Positions 1-11,353 are shown, numbered from the stretch's first letter. The stretch is DNA of 64,000 nt from Xiphydria camelus (GCA_963678675.1 OY783198.1:10922580-10986579), one strand, 5' to 3'. A program made the numbers and translations. The notes: generated by a model not told the origin, from the letters alone.

Positions 1-14
1 TATTTTAACGATAT

Positions 15-232
15 ACAGTGTGTCCCTGCCTAGAACGTAAGTTAGGCGTGGTTTAATTTAGCCTATACTTATACCGCCGACCAATGGGAGATCGGCGGGC
101 TAAGTATTGACTGAGAGCTATGTTCTGGCCGGCCAGCCAATACTCAGCCCGCCGATCTCCCATTGGTCGGCAGTATAAGTATAGGCCAAATTAAGCCACG
201 CCTAACTCTACGTTCTAGGCAGGGACACACGG
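15..232. repeat. Foldback MITE, about 218 bp
   Basis: The two halves are inverted copies of each other. The left arm starts GTGTGTCCCTGCCTAGAACG near 18 and the right arm ends in its complement near 230, with a short centre around 120-135. It encodes no protein. A miniature inverted-repeat element is the simplest reading; no clear target duplication was seen. Confidence 0.8.
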
Positions 233-474
233 TATGTGATGTGAAAGTCATAGTTTTCATATTATCCTATAATATATTGTTTTCTTGGTTCATATAATAT
301 GGCAAGATGTTTATCATATAAATTACCAGTCAAACTTTGAAACTTTATTCTATATTTATATGGTTTTAGCATAAAGAACATAAGGTTCGTCAGTTCCTAC
401 TACTGTAAAGGTTATGTCAAAGAAGAAATAAAATATGCTTTTTAATAAAAAGAAAATTTATTTCAACGCCTTAC

Positions 475-1975
475 CTAATTTACAAAATAATTTCTTATTA
501 TACGACGCTGCATCTCTCTTGCTTTCATAAGATCACGATTTACTCGTCCTACAACAACTTCTGCAATCGGTCTGTCGTTGAACATGCCTATATCAATATC
601 TATCATCTCATCGTCACCTATGTCGGGCATGGGTACATTATTTTCTATACACATATTGTGTAATACTGTGCATGAGTTGATAATCTGAGAGGCAACGTTC
701 GGAGCATAATGAAGGACTCGATGCTTTAGTAAGCAACGAAATCGCATTTTTAAAAGACCATTACATCTTTCAATTATCGACCGAGTTCTTTTAAAGCATT
801 CATTATAACGTTCTTCTGGAGAACCTGGTTGAGTTTCATATAGTGGTGTTTGTAACCATGGTCTTAAGGCGTAACCAGAATCCCCTGCAATAATGTAATA
901 TGACAAATGTATGTAATGCCGTACAAACAAACAATATATCCAACTAAAGGAAAATACATACCTAATAAGTAAAATTGATCTTGACCTTGGGCATGTAAAT
1001 TTTGTAACAGTGGTAAAACATTGCAGTTATTCCAAATGAAGCTATCATGGCAACTCCCGGGATACCGTGCATTAACGTGTAAGATTTTCATTCTTGAATC
1101 GCAGATCTATAATGAAAGAATAGCGTTACATTAATTAATTATGAGTTTCAACAATTAAAAATAGTTATAAAATGGTCAATGGACTGCTGTCCTCACCAGT
1201 TGTGTGTTTATAGAGTGGTATTTTTTGCGATTAACATATACGTGTTCTGGATACATATTGTCATATTGTTTCGGTGGAACTATTGCCACATGCGTGCAAT
1301 CGACACATCCCACCACACCAGGGAATCCATATTCAGCATAAAATCTTAAAATAATAAATTATAACAAATATTAAATGGTTTGTCTTGATCAATTTTTCAA
1401 TAATTCTCAACAATATTAATCAATTACTACCTACGCATTTCGAACATTCCTAAGCTCCTGCAGGTTTCTTGGGAAATAAACCCATTCATTTAAAACTTGA
1501 GGATGATTAAGTATTATGTTGACGTCTCGGATGCAACGGCTTGCAGATGATTGACTCACTCCAATGTACTCGTTAAGTCCTACATCAAGCTGATAACTTC
1601 CAGCTGCGAAGAACCGAAGTGCAGTAAATACCTAAAAAATACATACGTATATAACTTATAATAATTGACTTAGCATTAGAACGTTACTGACATCTGGAAT
1701 CTAAAAATCTACAAAGACATAATAATATTAATTCTTACTTTTTTTTCTGCGTCTAATTCTGATCTTCTTAAAACTGGGTCACTGTATTCTTCAACAATGT
1801 TTATAATATTCTGTACTACTTCTTTGTTTAATCTAAACAACCTCATGAAATTAAAATTTGACAGCGTGAATGGATCAGTACGTTGATGAAATTCTCTTCT
1901 ATTTTCGGCAATAATTTCAAAATTTTGTAAAATATCAGCAGCATTTATATCTATCAATCTTCTTAACTGTGCCAT
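475..1975 (-). CDS. HARBI1-like / PIF-Harbinger transposase gene, five exons, reading frame intact
   Basis: The exons, in coding order, are 1739-1975, 1435-1631, 1197-1344, 962-1106 and 475-884. Every junction has GT/AG and the phases agree, giving 1,137 nt or 378 aa, close to the usual length of about 350 for HARBI1-like nucleases. The DDE superfamily nuclease signature is present: VDCTHV (first Asp, exon 3), NARYPGSCHDSFIW (second Asp, exon 4), then GDSGYALRPWL and the Glu in the IIERCNG helix (exon 5). The N-terminus has the typical FRLNKEVVQNI segment and exon 2 the ASRCIRDVN helix-turn-helix-like part. The start is the first Met of exon 1. Such proteins either move PIF/Harbinger elements with a partner protein or are domesticated. 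No convincing inverted termini or MADF/Myb partner was seen beside it, so either state is possible. Confidence 0.85.
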
Positions 1976-2020
1976 TTTATATCTTGGTATAACTTATTAC
2001 TGTTAGCAAACTGCATGTAG

Positions 2021-2161
2021 TCGTATACGCAATATTTGTTTCGCATGGTATGACACATGCGATGTAATTCGTATACCATTTTTCGTATACGACGCGGTGA
2101 CGAGCAGTCAGGAATACCAACTAGTGAAAGTCGTATACGAAACGGTCAAACTCGTATACGA
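2021..2161. repeat. Cluster of TCGTATACGA palindromes
   Basis: Five exact or near copies of the 10-bp palindrome TCGTATACGA start at about 2021, 2069, 2083, 2131 and 2152, just upstream of the HARBI1-like gene start at 1975. They could be transposase-binding repeats of the element that carries that gene, or a promoter element. This is inferred from position only. Confidence 0.5.
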
Positions 2162-2340
2162 AAGTTGGTCGCATGAGCTCGAGAATTGGGGCCCAGGCAG
2201 GAGGTGACAATTTATGGTGACAAGTATGACTATATTTTGGTTATACTTAGTTAATTGTAAGGTTTATTTTATAGTGTTTGTTTTACCTTATTATGTTATT
2301 TTACTGTTAAATTTAAAAAAATTTTAATTAAAAAAAAAAG

Positions 2341-2426
2341 GACTCGAGGACACCGACCGATCAACGAAGTTAAGCAGCGAAAAGTGCGGACACTAGTAGG
2401 ATGGGTGACCACTCACGATGAAGATA
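2341..2426 (+). repeat. 5S-rRNA-like segment, copy 1
   Basis: From about 2352 the sequence follows the central part of metazoan 5S rRNA: ACCGATCAACGAAGTTAAGC (A-box region) and then GGATGGGTGACC (C-box region) at the expected spacing, with mismatches between them. Both ends of a normal 5S gene are missing, so this is a derived repeat (SINE3-like or a captured fragment), not a functional rRNA gene. It follows an A-rich tract and runs on into TGACGT-rich DNA. A second copy with the same downstream flank is at 4,575-4,660. Confidence 0.7.
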
Positions 2427-2428
2427 TA

Positions 2429-2642
2429 CACTCGGCGTCTCGGATTCTGTCGCTGGTGACTTTTTTTTAAATATTATTTTTAAACGTACTAACCAATGAT
2501 TAATAAATTCTCATGCTTTTATTAACGAGAGTAGACACTACCGTAGCTAATGAGGGCATGAGAATTAATTGTTCATTGGTTAGTACGTTTAAAAATAACA
2601 TTTAAAAAAAGTCACCAGCGACATAATCCGAGACGCCGGGTG
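2429..2642. mobile_element. TA-flanked foldback MITE, copy 1 (214 bp)
   Basis: The ends are inverted repeats beginning CACYCGGCGTCTCGGATT, followed by GTCGCTGGTGAC and arms that continue through TTTAAACGTACTAACCAATGA. The flanks are TA (2427-2428 and 2643-2644). The paralogous host sequence at about 4,660 reads straight through as GATATACGTCAG, so the empty site confirms a TA duplication of the Tc1/mariner kind. Related copies are at 49,619-49,830 (complete), near 3,596 (one end) and near 26,340 (fragment). It is non-coding. Confidence 0.85.
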
Positions 2643-2848
2643 TACGTCAGACCTAACCTTTTAGAACCGTCATTTTTTACGTCATCGCAACGTACGGTAG
2701 AACGTCATTATGACGTGATTTGTCTGATGTCGTGTGGATGTGCAATTAAGCCGTCTTTGCGACGTTAAAATGACGTCATATTTTTCGTCATCTGACGTCA
2801 GAACTGACCTTCAAAAAACGTCATTTCGACGTTAGTGTGCTACCTGGG
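2643..2848. repeat. TGACGT-rich transposon end (…ACCTGGG)
   Basis: Many copies of ACGTCA/TGACGT are spread over about 200 bp, ending in TACCTGGG followed by AT. It matches the right part of the 3,985-4,972 element, so it is the right end of a second copy of that family. The matching left end was not found. Confidence 0.6.
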
Positions 2849-2966
2849 ATAGTACTGGTGCCAGTGGACTGAATCACGTGCAAGAAATTTCAGAAAAAAA
2901 CGTTCAATGTTTAAGTATTTGTTTGCAAACTTATTGAATACACCTACAGATAAAATTCGTTTTACT

Positions 2967-3250
2967 CTATTTTCCAAAAACAGCTGATTTCCGTAAATTC
3001 ATTAAATTTATAGAAGCATCCTGAATCTCGAAATTCAGAATTCTTTTGGTAAACGTGTTACGATAGTAATTATTTGCCTTCGTTAAAACTTTCAAATTAT
3101 CATAAGTGAAATTAAAAAATGTGTTATCTCTTATGGTATGTCGCGGTAAGATGTTCATTTTCTTGCATCTAATCAAGAACGTAAGTTGCTCCCCCAAAAT
3201 GACAATCCTATTACAAACCCTCATCAGTTGAGACAGCTCCGATCCTGTTC
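2967..3250 (-). pseudogene. Retroelement protein fragment, possibly Penelope-like
   Basis: About 85 codons on the minus strand read like the segment found before the reverse transcriptase in some arthropod retroelements, with FLIRCKKMNILPRH and later KRILNFEIQDASINL. No RT motifs follow and there is no upstream exon. It lies just outside the left end of the E0 transposon. The family assignment is tentative and rests on recognising the pattern only. Confidence 0.35.
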
Positions 3251-3523
3251 TATCCCCATAACCCACACAGCACAAATTATTTCAGAAATGTTGCAGAAAG
3301 ATTTCAACCTTTCAAATTTCTAAATCTATTAGCCGTAATATTTCAGAAAGCTTCCTGTAACATGCAGTTTGAAATACTGCAGCTGAGATGTCTCAGAAAC
3401 CTTTCATTACTACGAATTTCAAAAGCTGCAATTGAGATGTTTCAGAAATCTTTCAGTGATATGGAATTGAAAGTATTTGTTGTTCGGTATATATATATGT
3501 ATGTTATAAGGAGTTCACATTTT

Positions 3524-3565
3524 AACATTATCGAGGCGTATGTTTTTGCGCCTCGATAATGTTAA
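3524..3565. repeat. Short hairpin
   Basis: Two 16-bp perfect arms (TAACATTATCGAGGCG and its complement) are separated by about 10 bases. It is a possible remnant of a foldback element. Confidence 0.6.
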
Positions 3566-3595
3566 GGTATTCATTCCAGGACAGAGCAGGTACAC

Positions 3596-3650
3596 ATACA
3601 CCTGGCGCAACGGATTCTGTGTCGCTGGTGACTTTTTAGAATAAAACATA
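3596..3650. repeat. Single end of the TA-flanked MITE family
   Basis: CACCTGGCGCAACGGATTCT, then GTGTCGCTGGTGACTTTTTAG, resembles the terminal repeat of the 2,429-2,642 MITE. The opposite end is not present nearby. Confidence 0.5.
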
Positions 3651-3670
3651 TTTGTAATAACGTGTCGTAT

Positions 3671-3880
3671 AGGCTAGGCAAGTATCTCAAATTATTGACG
3701 CGCGCGCGACCTCGTGGATAGTCCACAAAGCTTTGGGGTGATAAGTGACCAGTCGAGATCAAGTATTCCGTTGTCTGTAACCCACCACAACGGAATACTT
3801 GATCCTGATTGGTCACTTATCACCCCAGAGTTACGAACTGCGACCACCTCGTGGCGCCACTAGAGATACTTGCCTAGCCT
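3671..3880. repeat. Foldback MITE, 210 bp
   Basis: AGGCTAGGCAAGTATCTC at the left is the inverse of the right end, and a second inner pair (GATAAGTGACCAGTCGAGAT and its partner) flanks the centre near 3,785. Part of the inner arm (GGATCAAGTATTCCGTT) recurs at 53,521-53,538, so the family is repeated in the window. Confidence 0.7.
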
Positions 3881-3984
3881 TCGCATATCGCATATCATTT
3901 CCACACTCTTAATTCCATTCTTTCTCAAACAATCACATTATGTGCCCTAAGTGTGACATTAATATGATCACTATTTAATGTCAT

Positions 3985-4972
3985 CCCAGGTCGCAAGCTG
4001 ACGTAAACTTGACGTCACTTTTAGGGCATATTTCGTCGGCGACGTCATTCTACCAAAAAATGACGTTTTAATGTCGTCATTCAAGAAACGTCTTTAAGAC
4101 GCCTTAAATATGACGTTAAAAAGACGTTATTTTTACGTCGTAATAAAATTTTTAAATAACTACTTATTATACAATATGCATTGAATATTTTTATATTTTT
4201 TTATAATGTATAATATAAAAATATTTGTATAGTGTGGTCTACTTTAATTCTCGCGATTCTTATATCTCTGTACCATTTTACCAGTACGTTTTTTTTGTAA
4301 TAAATAAAAGTAAGATTTTTTATATTGCGGTCGTTTTTATAAACATTCATATAATTATTTATTTATTAATATCAATTTGCGTCTATGCAAGAATATTTAT
4401 CAAAAGATGCAATCATAAATTTAGAAAAATGTTGAGAAAAGAATAATACAATTATAAAATCTTATTTATTTAAGCTCTTTCTTATTGACTGGAAAAGCAA
4501 CATACATTTATTCATCAAACTTCATATGAACACCAATAGTAATACTTAATACCACAGGAGCGCGTGCAGCAGATGAGGACTCGAAAACACCGACCGATCG
4601 ACGAAGTTAAGCAGCAAAAAGTGCGGACAGTAGTTGGATGGGTGACCGCTCACGATGAAAAGATATACGTCAGCCCTAACCTTTCAGAGCCGTCATTTTT
4701 TACACAATCACGTTATATTTTTCGTTATCTGCCGTCAGAGCTGACCTTCAAAAACCGTCATTTCGACGTTAGTGTGCTACCTGGAAAATCGCTAAAATTA
4801 AACGTCATATTTCACGTCATAAAGAACGTTAGAAAGACGTCATTAAATGACGTCAGTGGGATGTGACTTTCGAACGTACTTTTAACGTCATTTATACGTC
4901 TTTTACTGACGTCGTCTATGACCAGATCTGACCAAAAAATGACGTTAATTTCACGTTAGTTTGTTACCTGGG
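3985..4972. mobile_element. CCCAGGT-ended transposon (988 bp) with internal 5S-like segment
   Basis: The ends CCCAGGTCGCAAGCTGACGT and the inverse CCCAGGTAACAAACTAACGT are flanked by AT (3983-3984 and 4973-4974). Both subterminal regions are filled with TGACGT/ACGTCA motifs (3,995-4,140 and 4,665-4,960). The middle (about 4,140-4,560) is AT-rich with no recognisable gene, and at 4,575-4,660 it contains a 5S-rRNA-like block. The CCCA start, 2-bp AT flank and TGACGT repeats link it to the tnp2 element at 42,441-46,237, of which it may be a non-autonomous relative. Confidence 0.65.
4575..4660 (+). repeat. 5S-rRNA-like segment, copy 2
   Basis: ACCGATCGACGAAGTTAAGC followed by GGATGGGTGACCGCTCA reproduces the A-box to C-box part of 5S rRNA, the RNA polymerase III internal promoter region. 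It is embedded inside the CCCAGGT-ended transposon and is followed by the same TGACGT-rich DNA as copy 1, so both derive from one 5S-bearing element. Confidence 0.7.
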
Positions 4973-5304
4973 ATAGAATTGAACATCATTTTCAATTCAT
5001 GATTTACTGTTTAATTATTTGTTTTTATATTAGAAATATGGCACAATATGGTACAGTCGTTGAGTTCAGCGACGGTCTGCAACTAGTTCCTACTTCATGG
5101 TTAATCAATGACACAGAGTGTTAATGGCCAATATATACGAACCCAGCGAGAATAACCAAAGCGGTATCAGAAGCGGAAAGACCGTTAAATACTTGGACTA
5201 CTCTTGCCGTAAAACGAATTTTCTGCACAACAAGTAAATATACTTTATTAAAACAATTTTAATGTAAAAAATATTACGTGAAAAATATTTTATTTCTCTT
5301 TGGT

Positions 5305-5696
5305 TGTCGCACCTCACAAAGCGATTTACCTCAAAGATGCCGACGACCCAGCCCCTTTGGTCCTGGTTCCTCCACCTGGTCCGCGCCGAGTCCTTAAGAA
5401 AGGACCGGCGAACGCCTGGAGCTAGTCTCCTGTGAGCCACGATTGTATCCACGTTACCTCGAGTTTTGAATAAACGTTACTATTCATTTTATAAGTACGT
5501 TCAGTCACTTCGTCGACGAGTACCTTCCCTGCGATTCGATTATAGACTTGTGACCTTAGAGTCTCGCTCTCTCGCGGCTCCGCGATACGAATTCATTACA
5601 AGAGTATCGTTCTCACAACTCAGCGACGCGATTTCGTCATAAGGGAAGTGGTCGATTTATACGAAAGTCGCGACCGCCTCGTTACGGTACACGACA
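5305..5696. mobile_element. Solo LTR (392 bp)
   Basis: It starts TGTCG, ends CGACA and is flanked by TGGT (5301-5304 and 5697-5700), a 4-bp duplication typical of Ty3/gypsy-like insertions. A poly(A) signal AATAAA lies near 5,470. It sits in intron 1 of the DUF4806 gene. No matching internal region or second LTR occurs in the window. The family is not identified. Confidence 0.7.
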
Positions 5697-6918
5697 TGGT
5701 AATTTCTCTTTAGGATCATAATGCACGTACGTAACGTGAAATTAACTGTTCTGTGAAAAAAAATCGACAAAATACATTTTATTACACATGTGTTCAAATG
5801 AATCCAATCCATTTAATTTTTGTTTTCGGAATTGTAATTCATATTTCGTTATATCTTTTTTAGATTCATACGCACGAGGAATCGAGAAAGTTAAATTAGC
5901 AGAAAAATTTTCAGATATTGAAAGCACATCTGATTCCGAACACCACAAAAAAGCGAGGCACGATCGTGCTAAAAAAGTCCCGAGAGATTCTTCTGTCTCC
6001 GAAGACGAAGAATGTGACGATAAATCTAACTGGAGAAACACAAAACTGCTAGGCTACCTTTACCACCTAAAATTCCATCAAACTTTTCTTCACATAAAGC
6101 TACACCGCTATCGCGGCATGACTTCGACAAAGTATCTTCAAAACCGACAATGACTTCGAAACAAAATTCATCTACCACTACAGTTTCATCTCACTCGACA
6201 CTAGAAGGAGATCATGAATTAACAAAGCAAGTGCATCGTCTGCTTTTAACGTACTCCACAGATGTTGGTTAGTAATATAAGATTTTGCTGTTCTGTTGTA
6301 ATTGAAAAAATATATAAATTACCTGTATCAATTTATTTATTGTAGAACTGAAGAAAGACATTTTGCGTAAGCTAAATCAAATGAGTATAAAGCTGGATAG
6401 CATTGACGAGCGTTTGCGTATTATCGAAGAGAGAGGTTGCGGTGAAAATGATTGAAATATGCAGCTTCATCTGGACGACATCATATCATTACCCTTAAAA
6501 TCTCAAGAAGATTTTGAACTTCTCGAAAATGATCTGGTTGATAGAGATTTTTACAAAAGAATGGTAAGCATTGACAATTTTTCATCTAGATAATTCTGCT
6601 CTGTGAGCTTTTGAATGTCTCCATTCAATACTGTAAAGATGACTATAGAGGCATCCAAATCACAGGTTTGTGTGATACTTCAAAAATATAGAAATTTTCA
6701 AATAATAACATTTCTCACTTTCGTTAGGTACTTTTTTTACACAAAATTGGTGGAAAAGATTGCCATGATTTGACATTTAATATATTGAAGCGAACCATAA
6801 CAAATCCAGTGGCTATTCTTTACTCTTGGGCTGGAACGAAAACCAAAAAATCATTTAAAGACTCCCTTGTGTGTAAATGCATTATGCGTGAGTGTTATTT
6901 TAATCATTGTTCTCTTCA

Positions 6919-7240
6919 CCCTGCTAAAAATTTAGGCAGAGACGGGTAAACGTGCCCGGACATAGCCTACCTGTTTGTGCCCATATTTGGTTGGATTTCG
7001 GACAGGAACGGACACAAATATTTTCTCCGTATGTGTTCGTTTCTGCCCGTTTCTGCCCGTTTCTGTACGAGTGAGACAGTAAGCGGATCAGACATGCTCG
7101 TTTCTGCACTTTTCTATCCGTGCATAGCTGTTCATTCCTGCCCGAATGTGCCCGTATCTACCTTGTTAGTCTGTCCATTTTTACCCGTATGTGTCTGTTT
7201 AATATGCCCGCTTCTAATTTATGAAATTTTACAAAATGTA
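6919..7240. repeat. Left subterminal repeats of E1 (TGCCCGTTTCTG)
   Basis: After the terminal repeat there are about a dozen degenerate copies of CCCGTTTCTG/TGCCCGTAT in direct orientation. The same motif occurs inverted at 40,740-40,880. Such arrays bind the transposase or its partner in CACTA-type elements; that role is inferred here. Confidence 0.65.
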
Positions 7241-9793
7241 TAATTTTTCAAAATACTTTATTTGTCTAATAATGTTGTCATATATACACTACAAAACTTA
7301 TAACAAAGTGAGCAAAATTTTCTAAAAATATGATCCTACTTATTTAATATGTTTATCGATTGGGAAATCACTCCACAAACATCTTTATCGAAACTAGTAC
7401 TTAAATTATTGCATAACTCATTGAAATGTAGATCCCAGTGGCTCGAGATGTTCGTTGGTTCTGGCATTGAATTTTTCACTTCCCATGGTCGCGCAGGGAG
7501 TTTACTGCCACTTGTGCCGTCATCTCCGTCATCTTTTGTTGGGACCCGACGCAATTCTGGTCTCTTTTTTTTATGATCCTTGGATCGCTGAATTTGATTT
7601 ATCGTTTTTGATGTGGAAACGCTGCTTGAAGCGCCACCGCTGCTGCTGCTGGTTCCAGCTTTACCGTTGCTACTGCTGGATGAAATTTTGCCGCCGTCGC
7701 TGCTGCTTCCAGTTGGAGCTTTACCACTGCTGCGATTTTCTTTATTGAATGATAAAAGCGTTGTTTGCTTTCGATTCAAATATCGGTTAAAAGATTTTAA
7801 GTGGCGTTCATAGTCCGCTCGTGGAACATGCTTTTCGAGCCATTGCTTATATAATTCTGTAAAAAGAAAATATCAATTGGTTATTACAAGACCACATTTT
7901 TGTAAAATCTAACCAGCTTAATAAGGTCGAATTAAAAATTCTACATTTTATGATTTAATTCTCTGAATAGATACGAGAAAATTGAAAAATTATTGGAGCC
8001 AGATGCACCAACTCGTAAACATTAACATAAGTTACACTTACTCTTCAAGATACATAATCGCGTTGAACATAACGGTGGTTTCGCCATACTATTAGCGTTC
8101 GAATTACATTTCTTTCCCGTCACGGAATGAGTGAGCAAAATTGTTCGGCCAAATAACAGTTCCGCCATATCTCCAAGAAATGATCCAGCAGTTTGACTCA
8201 GGAGATTAATTCTTTCAATCTCTGTTGCACGGACCCAGATGTCATTTCCTAAGTGGTACTAAAAATTAGAGAAATAAATAAATTTGTATTTTCATTCATA
8301 AAACATTCTTACAATTGCAATGGGCATCTTTACAACTTTCTGTACAGCTGTTTAAAGTACATGAATCGGAAGATTAGGGTATTAAAGTAATGTAGGTAAA
8401 AAATGGGTCATTAAAATAATGTTTTTCCAGTATTTTTGAGATGTTAAAAAAGGCATTCGTTTTAAAGCGTCGCACTTTCACCGCCATTTTAACTGACCAA
8501 TCAGAGTCGCGCAACAGATTCTCCACCATTCACAAACCCGGGTTTGGGCCCTTGCCAGTGGCTTTAGTGACGTCACTAAGGATTTCGTTTGAATCGAAGT
8601 CAAACTTTAAACACTAAAAAAAAAGAAATTAGTGCTCAGAAAACAAACAAACACATCTTATTAATAAGCACAAAAAGTATTAACGAATAAGCCAAAAAAA
8701 AAATCGTGAACATGCCCATTTCGATCACAATTAGCTGTGACTGTTTCACTAGTTGGATAATTGCATTAATTTTTAGTTTATAAAAATCTTACCATTCCCT
8801 CTTTAACTTCCCTTTCTTCAGGATAGCTACTTTCATTTCGCGTCGATGTTGACAATTTTTGTGTGACTTCACCGGTCATACCTAAACATGAAAATACGTG
8901 AATAAATAGTTTCGTAATTGTTTGTCTTCATTCGCGCATATAGACAAAATGATAAATATGTTACCGTTAATCTTTTGCAAGATATCACACTGCGCTTCTT
9001 CAACCTTTTCAATTTTGCTACACAAAATCTCTTGTACTAATCTTCTAATGTCTGCTAAATCTTCATGTAGCTTCGAGGATTTTTCTGCTTCTTCCAATAA
9101 TTGTTTCCGCAACTAGGCAGATTCCTCTTCCTCTGTAGCCAACTCAAAATTCTTTTTGTTCAATTCAATCTCCAGCTCCTTAATTTTTTTTTCGAAAGGG
9201 AAAGCATTTGTACTCTCTGCGTTGTTCCCTTCGATTGTAGCAGCAAAAGTAACAGAGAGTCCTCTGTTGAGTACGAAGTTGTAGGAAGTTCTACATTAGC
9301 AGTTTTTGTAATTCTGAAACTTCTACAATCGAGCACTTCTTCAGCAAACTTCCTTTTTCTGCTCTTCTGGTCATCGCGTCGTATTTTCTGTTAAAAAAAG
9401 AGAGTACAATGAATTGCGCTTCTTGATCTTGCGCGTTTTAAATGTGCCGCGAATTTCCATTATTTTACGGACACATTTAAAAAATAGAATAATGTTGCGT
9501 AGACAAGTACTAACAAACTAATATATTGTTATTAAAATTTTTACCGCATTGTTTCTCTTCTGTGATTTCTCAAATTTGAGACTAGAACCGTCCTCACCAC
9601 TGGATTCATCAGTTACTAGTAATTTTGCTGCAGGTTTCCGAATCCTGCGCCCCTCTGTTTCGAGAGATAGAAGTTCCTCTCGTGTTTCTACATTTCATAT
9701 ATGAAAGATATACAATTGATCTCGTAATTTCGTATTATTTATAATAAGTTTACATTAAATATGAAATAGTTATTTTCGTTATGAGGGCGTAAA

Positions 9794-9869
9794 GCGCCGT
9801 TTTTAACGAGTGTGAAGTTTGCTGCACGAGCGAAGCGAGTGCGGCAACCACACTCGTTAAAAACGGCGC
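9794..9869. repeat. Small foldback
   Basis: GCGCCGTTTTTAACGAGTGT and its inverse frame a GAGCGAAGCGAGTGCGGC core. It is probably a MITE remnant in the BEN intron. Confidence 0.6.
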
Positions 9870-10095
9870 GAACGCTCGAATGACGAATTCTATTTTTTGT
9901 CACTAAGGGCCAGTTTTACCAAAGATAAGTTATACCTAGAATAAGTATACCGAGGATAAATTTATACTCTCTCTCTCTTCTTTATACCTGGTATAAAGCG
10001 CAGGCGTTTTACCAGCTCCAAGTTTGCCTGGGATAACTATTCCAGGTATAAGCGTTGGCCATCTAAAATTATTTTTAGGTTGGTAGTAAGAAGTA

Positions 10096-11351
10096 GGGGA
10101 GAGGCTTGCAGGTTGCCACCCGTTAGCTTTTTGGTCATAGCTCGTGATAAAATCAACGTATTGTTTATATATGATATACGTTGGAAAGAGAAAGTTCAGA
10201 GAGAGCTACTATTTTAAGCTAGATATCATGTGAATTCCTAAGAAATCAAAATTATACAGCGAATTCTTGAAAGTATTAAAAATTGACCCTTTGAAATTTT
10301 GGCTTGCAGGTTGCCACCCTTACAAAAAATGCTGAAAATGTAGAAAAACTCGAGTAAAAACACCTGATTCATTGAACTAATGAAAATATATTGGATTTTA
10401 TTTGCCGTACGTGGCTGTGAACATGAAAAAATAATTGGAAATTGCCATGAAAAATCAAATTTGCAAAATGGTATAGAATCATTCCAAATCGTCATCGGAA
10501 TCACAGTTTGGGCAAGTGTAAACACTGAGACGCATATTGACACATTTCGCGTGAACAGCTGTTTTGCGTTCGTGGCACCATATTGATATTGTATGCTTTT
10601 GCAATACTCTTCCTTGATTTATTGTCGACATTGATTGCTTTGATTGCGACGCGACGAGCAACGCTTCAAAATCCTTAATGCCGTGTTCAGATTTTCTTTG
10701 TCTACGTGTTGCCATGCTAAAAATGTATAAAACATGAAAAATTAACGAAAATATCACTGAAATGCCACCATTATGGCGGATATACGAAATTGCTTTTGGT
10801 CGTGTGTGTGTGTGTGTATACGTGCCTATGAAAAAATGTCCCCCCACCCCAAATAAGAACCGTTCCTACGCCTCTGAGTAAACATCACTTATTCATGAAA
10901 AATAGCAATTGAGTGTAAACAAGCGAAAAAGAGAGGGGTGGTAACCTGCAAGCCAACTAAGGTGGCAACTTGCATTCTGACGGGATTTTGGAAAACATAA
11001 AGAAACATTGCCAATATTCATAATATGCTTGAATTCTGTTTGGATTATGTGAATTGGTTGGAAAAATGACACATCACGAATATTTACTTTGAGTTGTTGA
11101 TGGAAATGTTTAATTCACGAGCATAGGGAAAACACATAATTTTAATATTGGACTTACTTATGAGCATTATATTATACTCTGCTCAGAAAAGACAGTGTTT
11201 TTGCGTCTGTCCGTTTCAGAAGTGGATTGAAAGTAACAACCACTCTTCTAACGTTGATGTCAGTCATAGTTAAGGTTATGACACGGCTGGAATGTCAAAA
11301 TACAGCAGGGGTGGCAACCTGCAAGCAGTGGCAACCTGGAAGCCTCTCCCC
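10096..11351. mobile_element. TA-inserted transposon with GGTTGCCACC repeats (1,256 bp)
   Basis: The terminal inverted repeats start GGGGAGAGGCTTGCAGGTTG. Copy B reads AAGTACGTACTG uninterrupted at this site, whereas here TA is present on both sides (10094-10095 and 11352-11353), which proves a TA duplication. The motif GGTTGCCACCC recurs inside near 10,305, 10,935-10,970 and 11,305-11,335. One small gene lies on the minus strand at 10,479-10,715. A TG microsatellite lies near 10,805. Confidence 0.85.
10479..10715 (-). CDS. Small cysteine-containing protein in the TA transposon, unrecognised
   Basis: It encodes 78 aa starting MATRRQRKSEHGIKDFEALL. The C-terminal third has spaced Cys and His (WCHERKTAVHAKC, then YTCPNC, then an acidic end), which looks like a small zinc-binding module. 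The frame runs further upstream, but the Met at 10,715 is the best start because the residues before it are low-complexity TH repeats. It is the only plausible gene of the 1.26-kb element. It could be the C-terminal zinc end of a lost transposase. Confidence 0.4.
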   Translation of the reverse strand: MATRRQRKSEHGIKDFEALLVASQSKQSMSTINQGRVLQKHTISIWCHERKTAVHAKCVNMRLSVYTCPNCDSDDDLE

Positions 11352-11353
11352 TA

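Noticed and set aside
2341..2426. Functional 5S rRNA gene
   Set aside because: Only the central A-box to C-box part is present; both ends are missing and the same truncated block recurs inside a transposon at 4,575.
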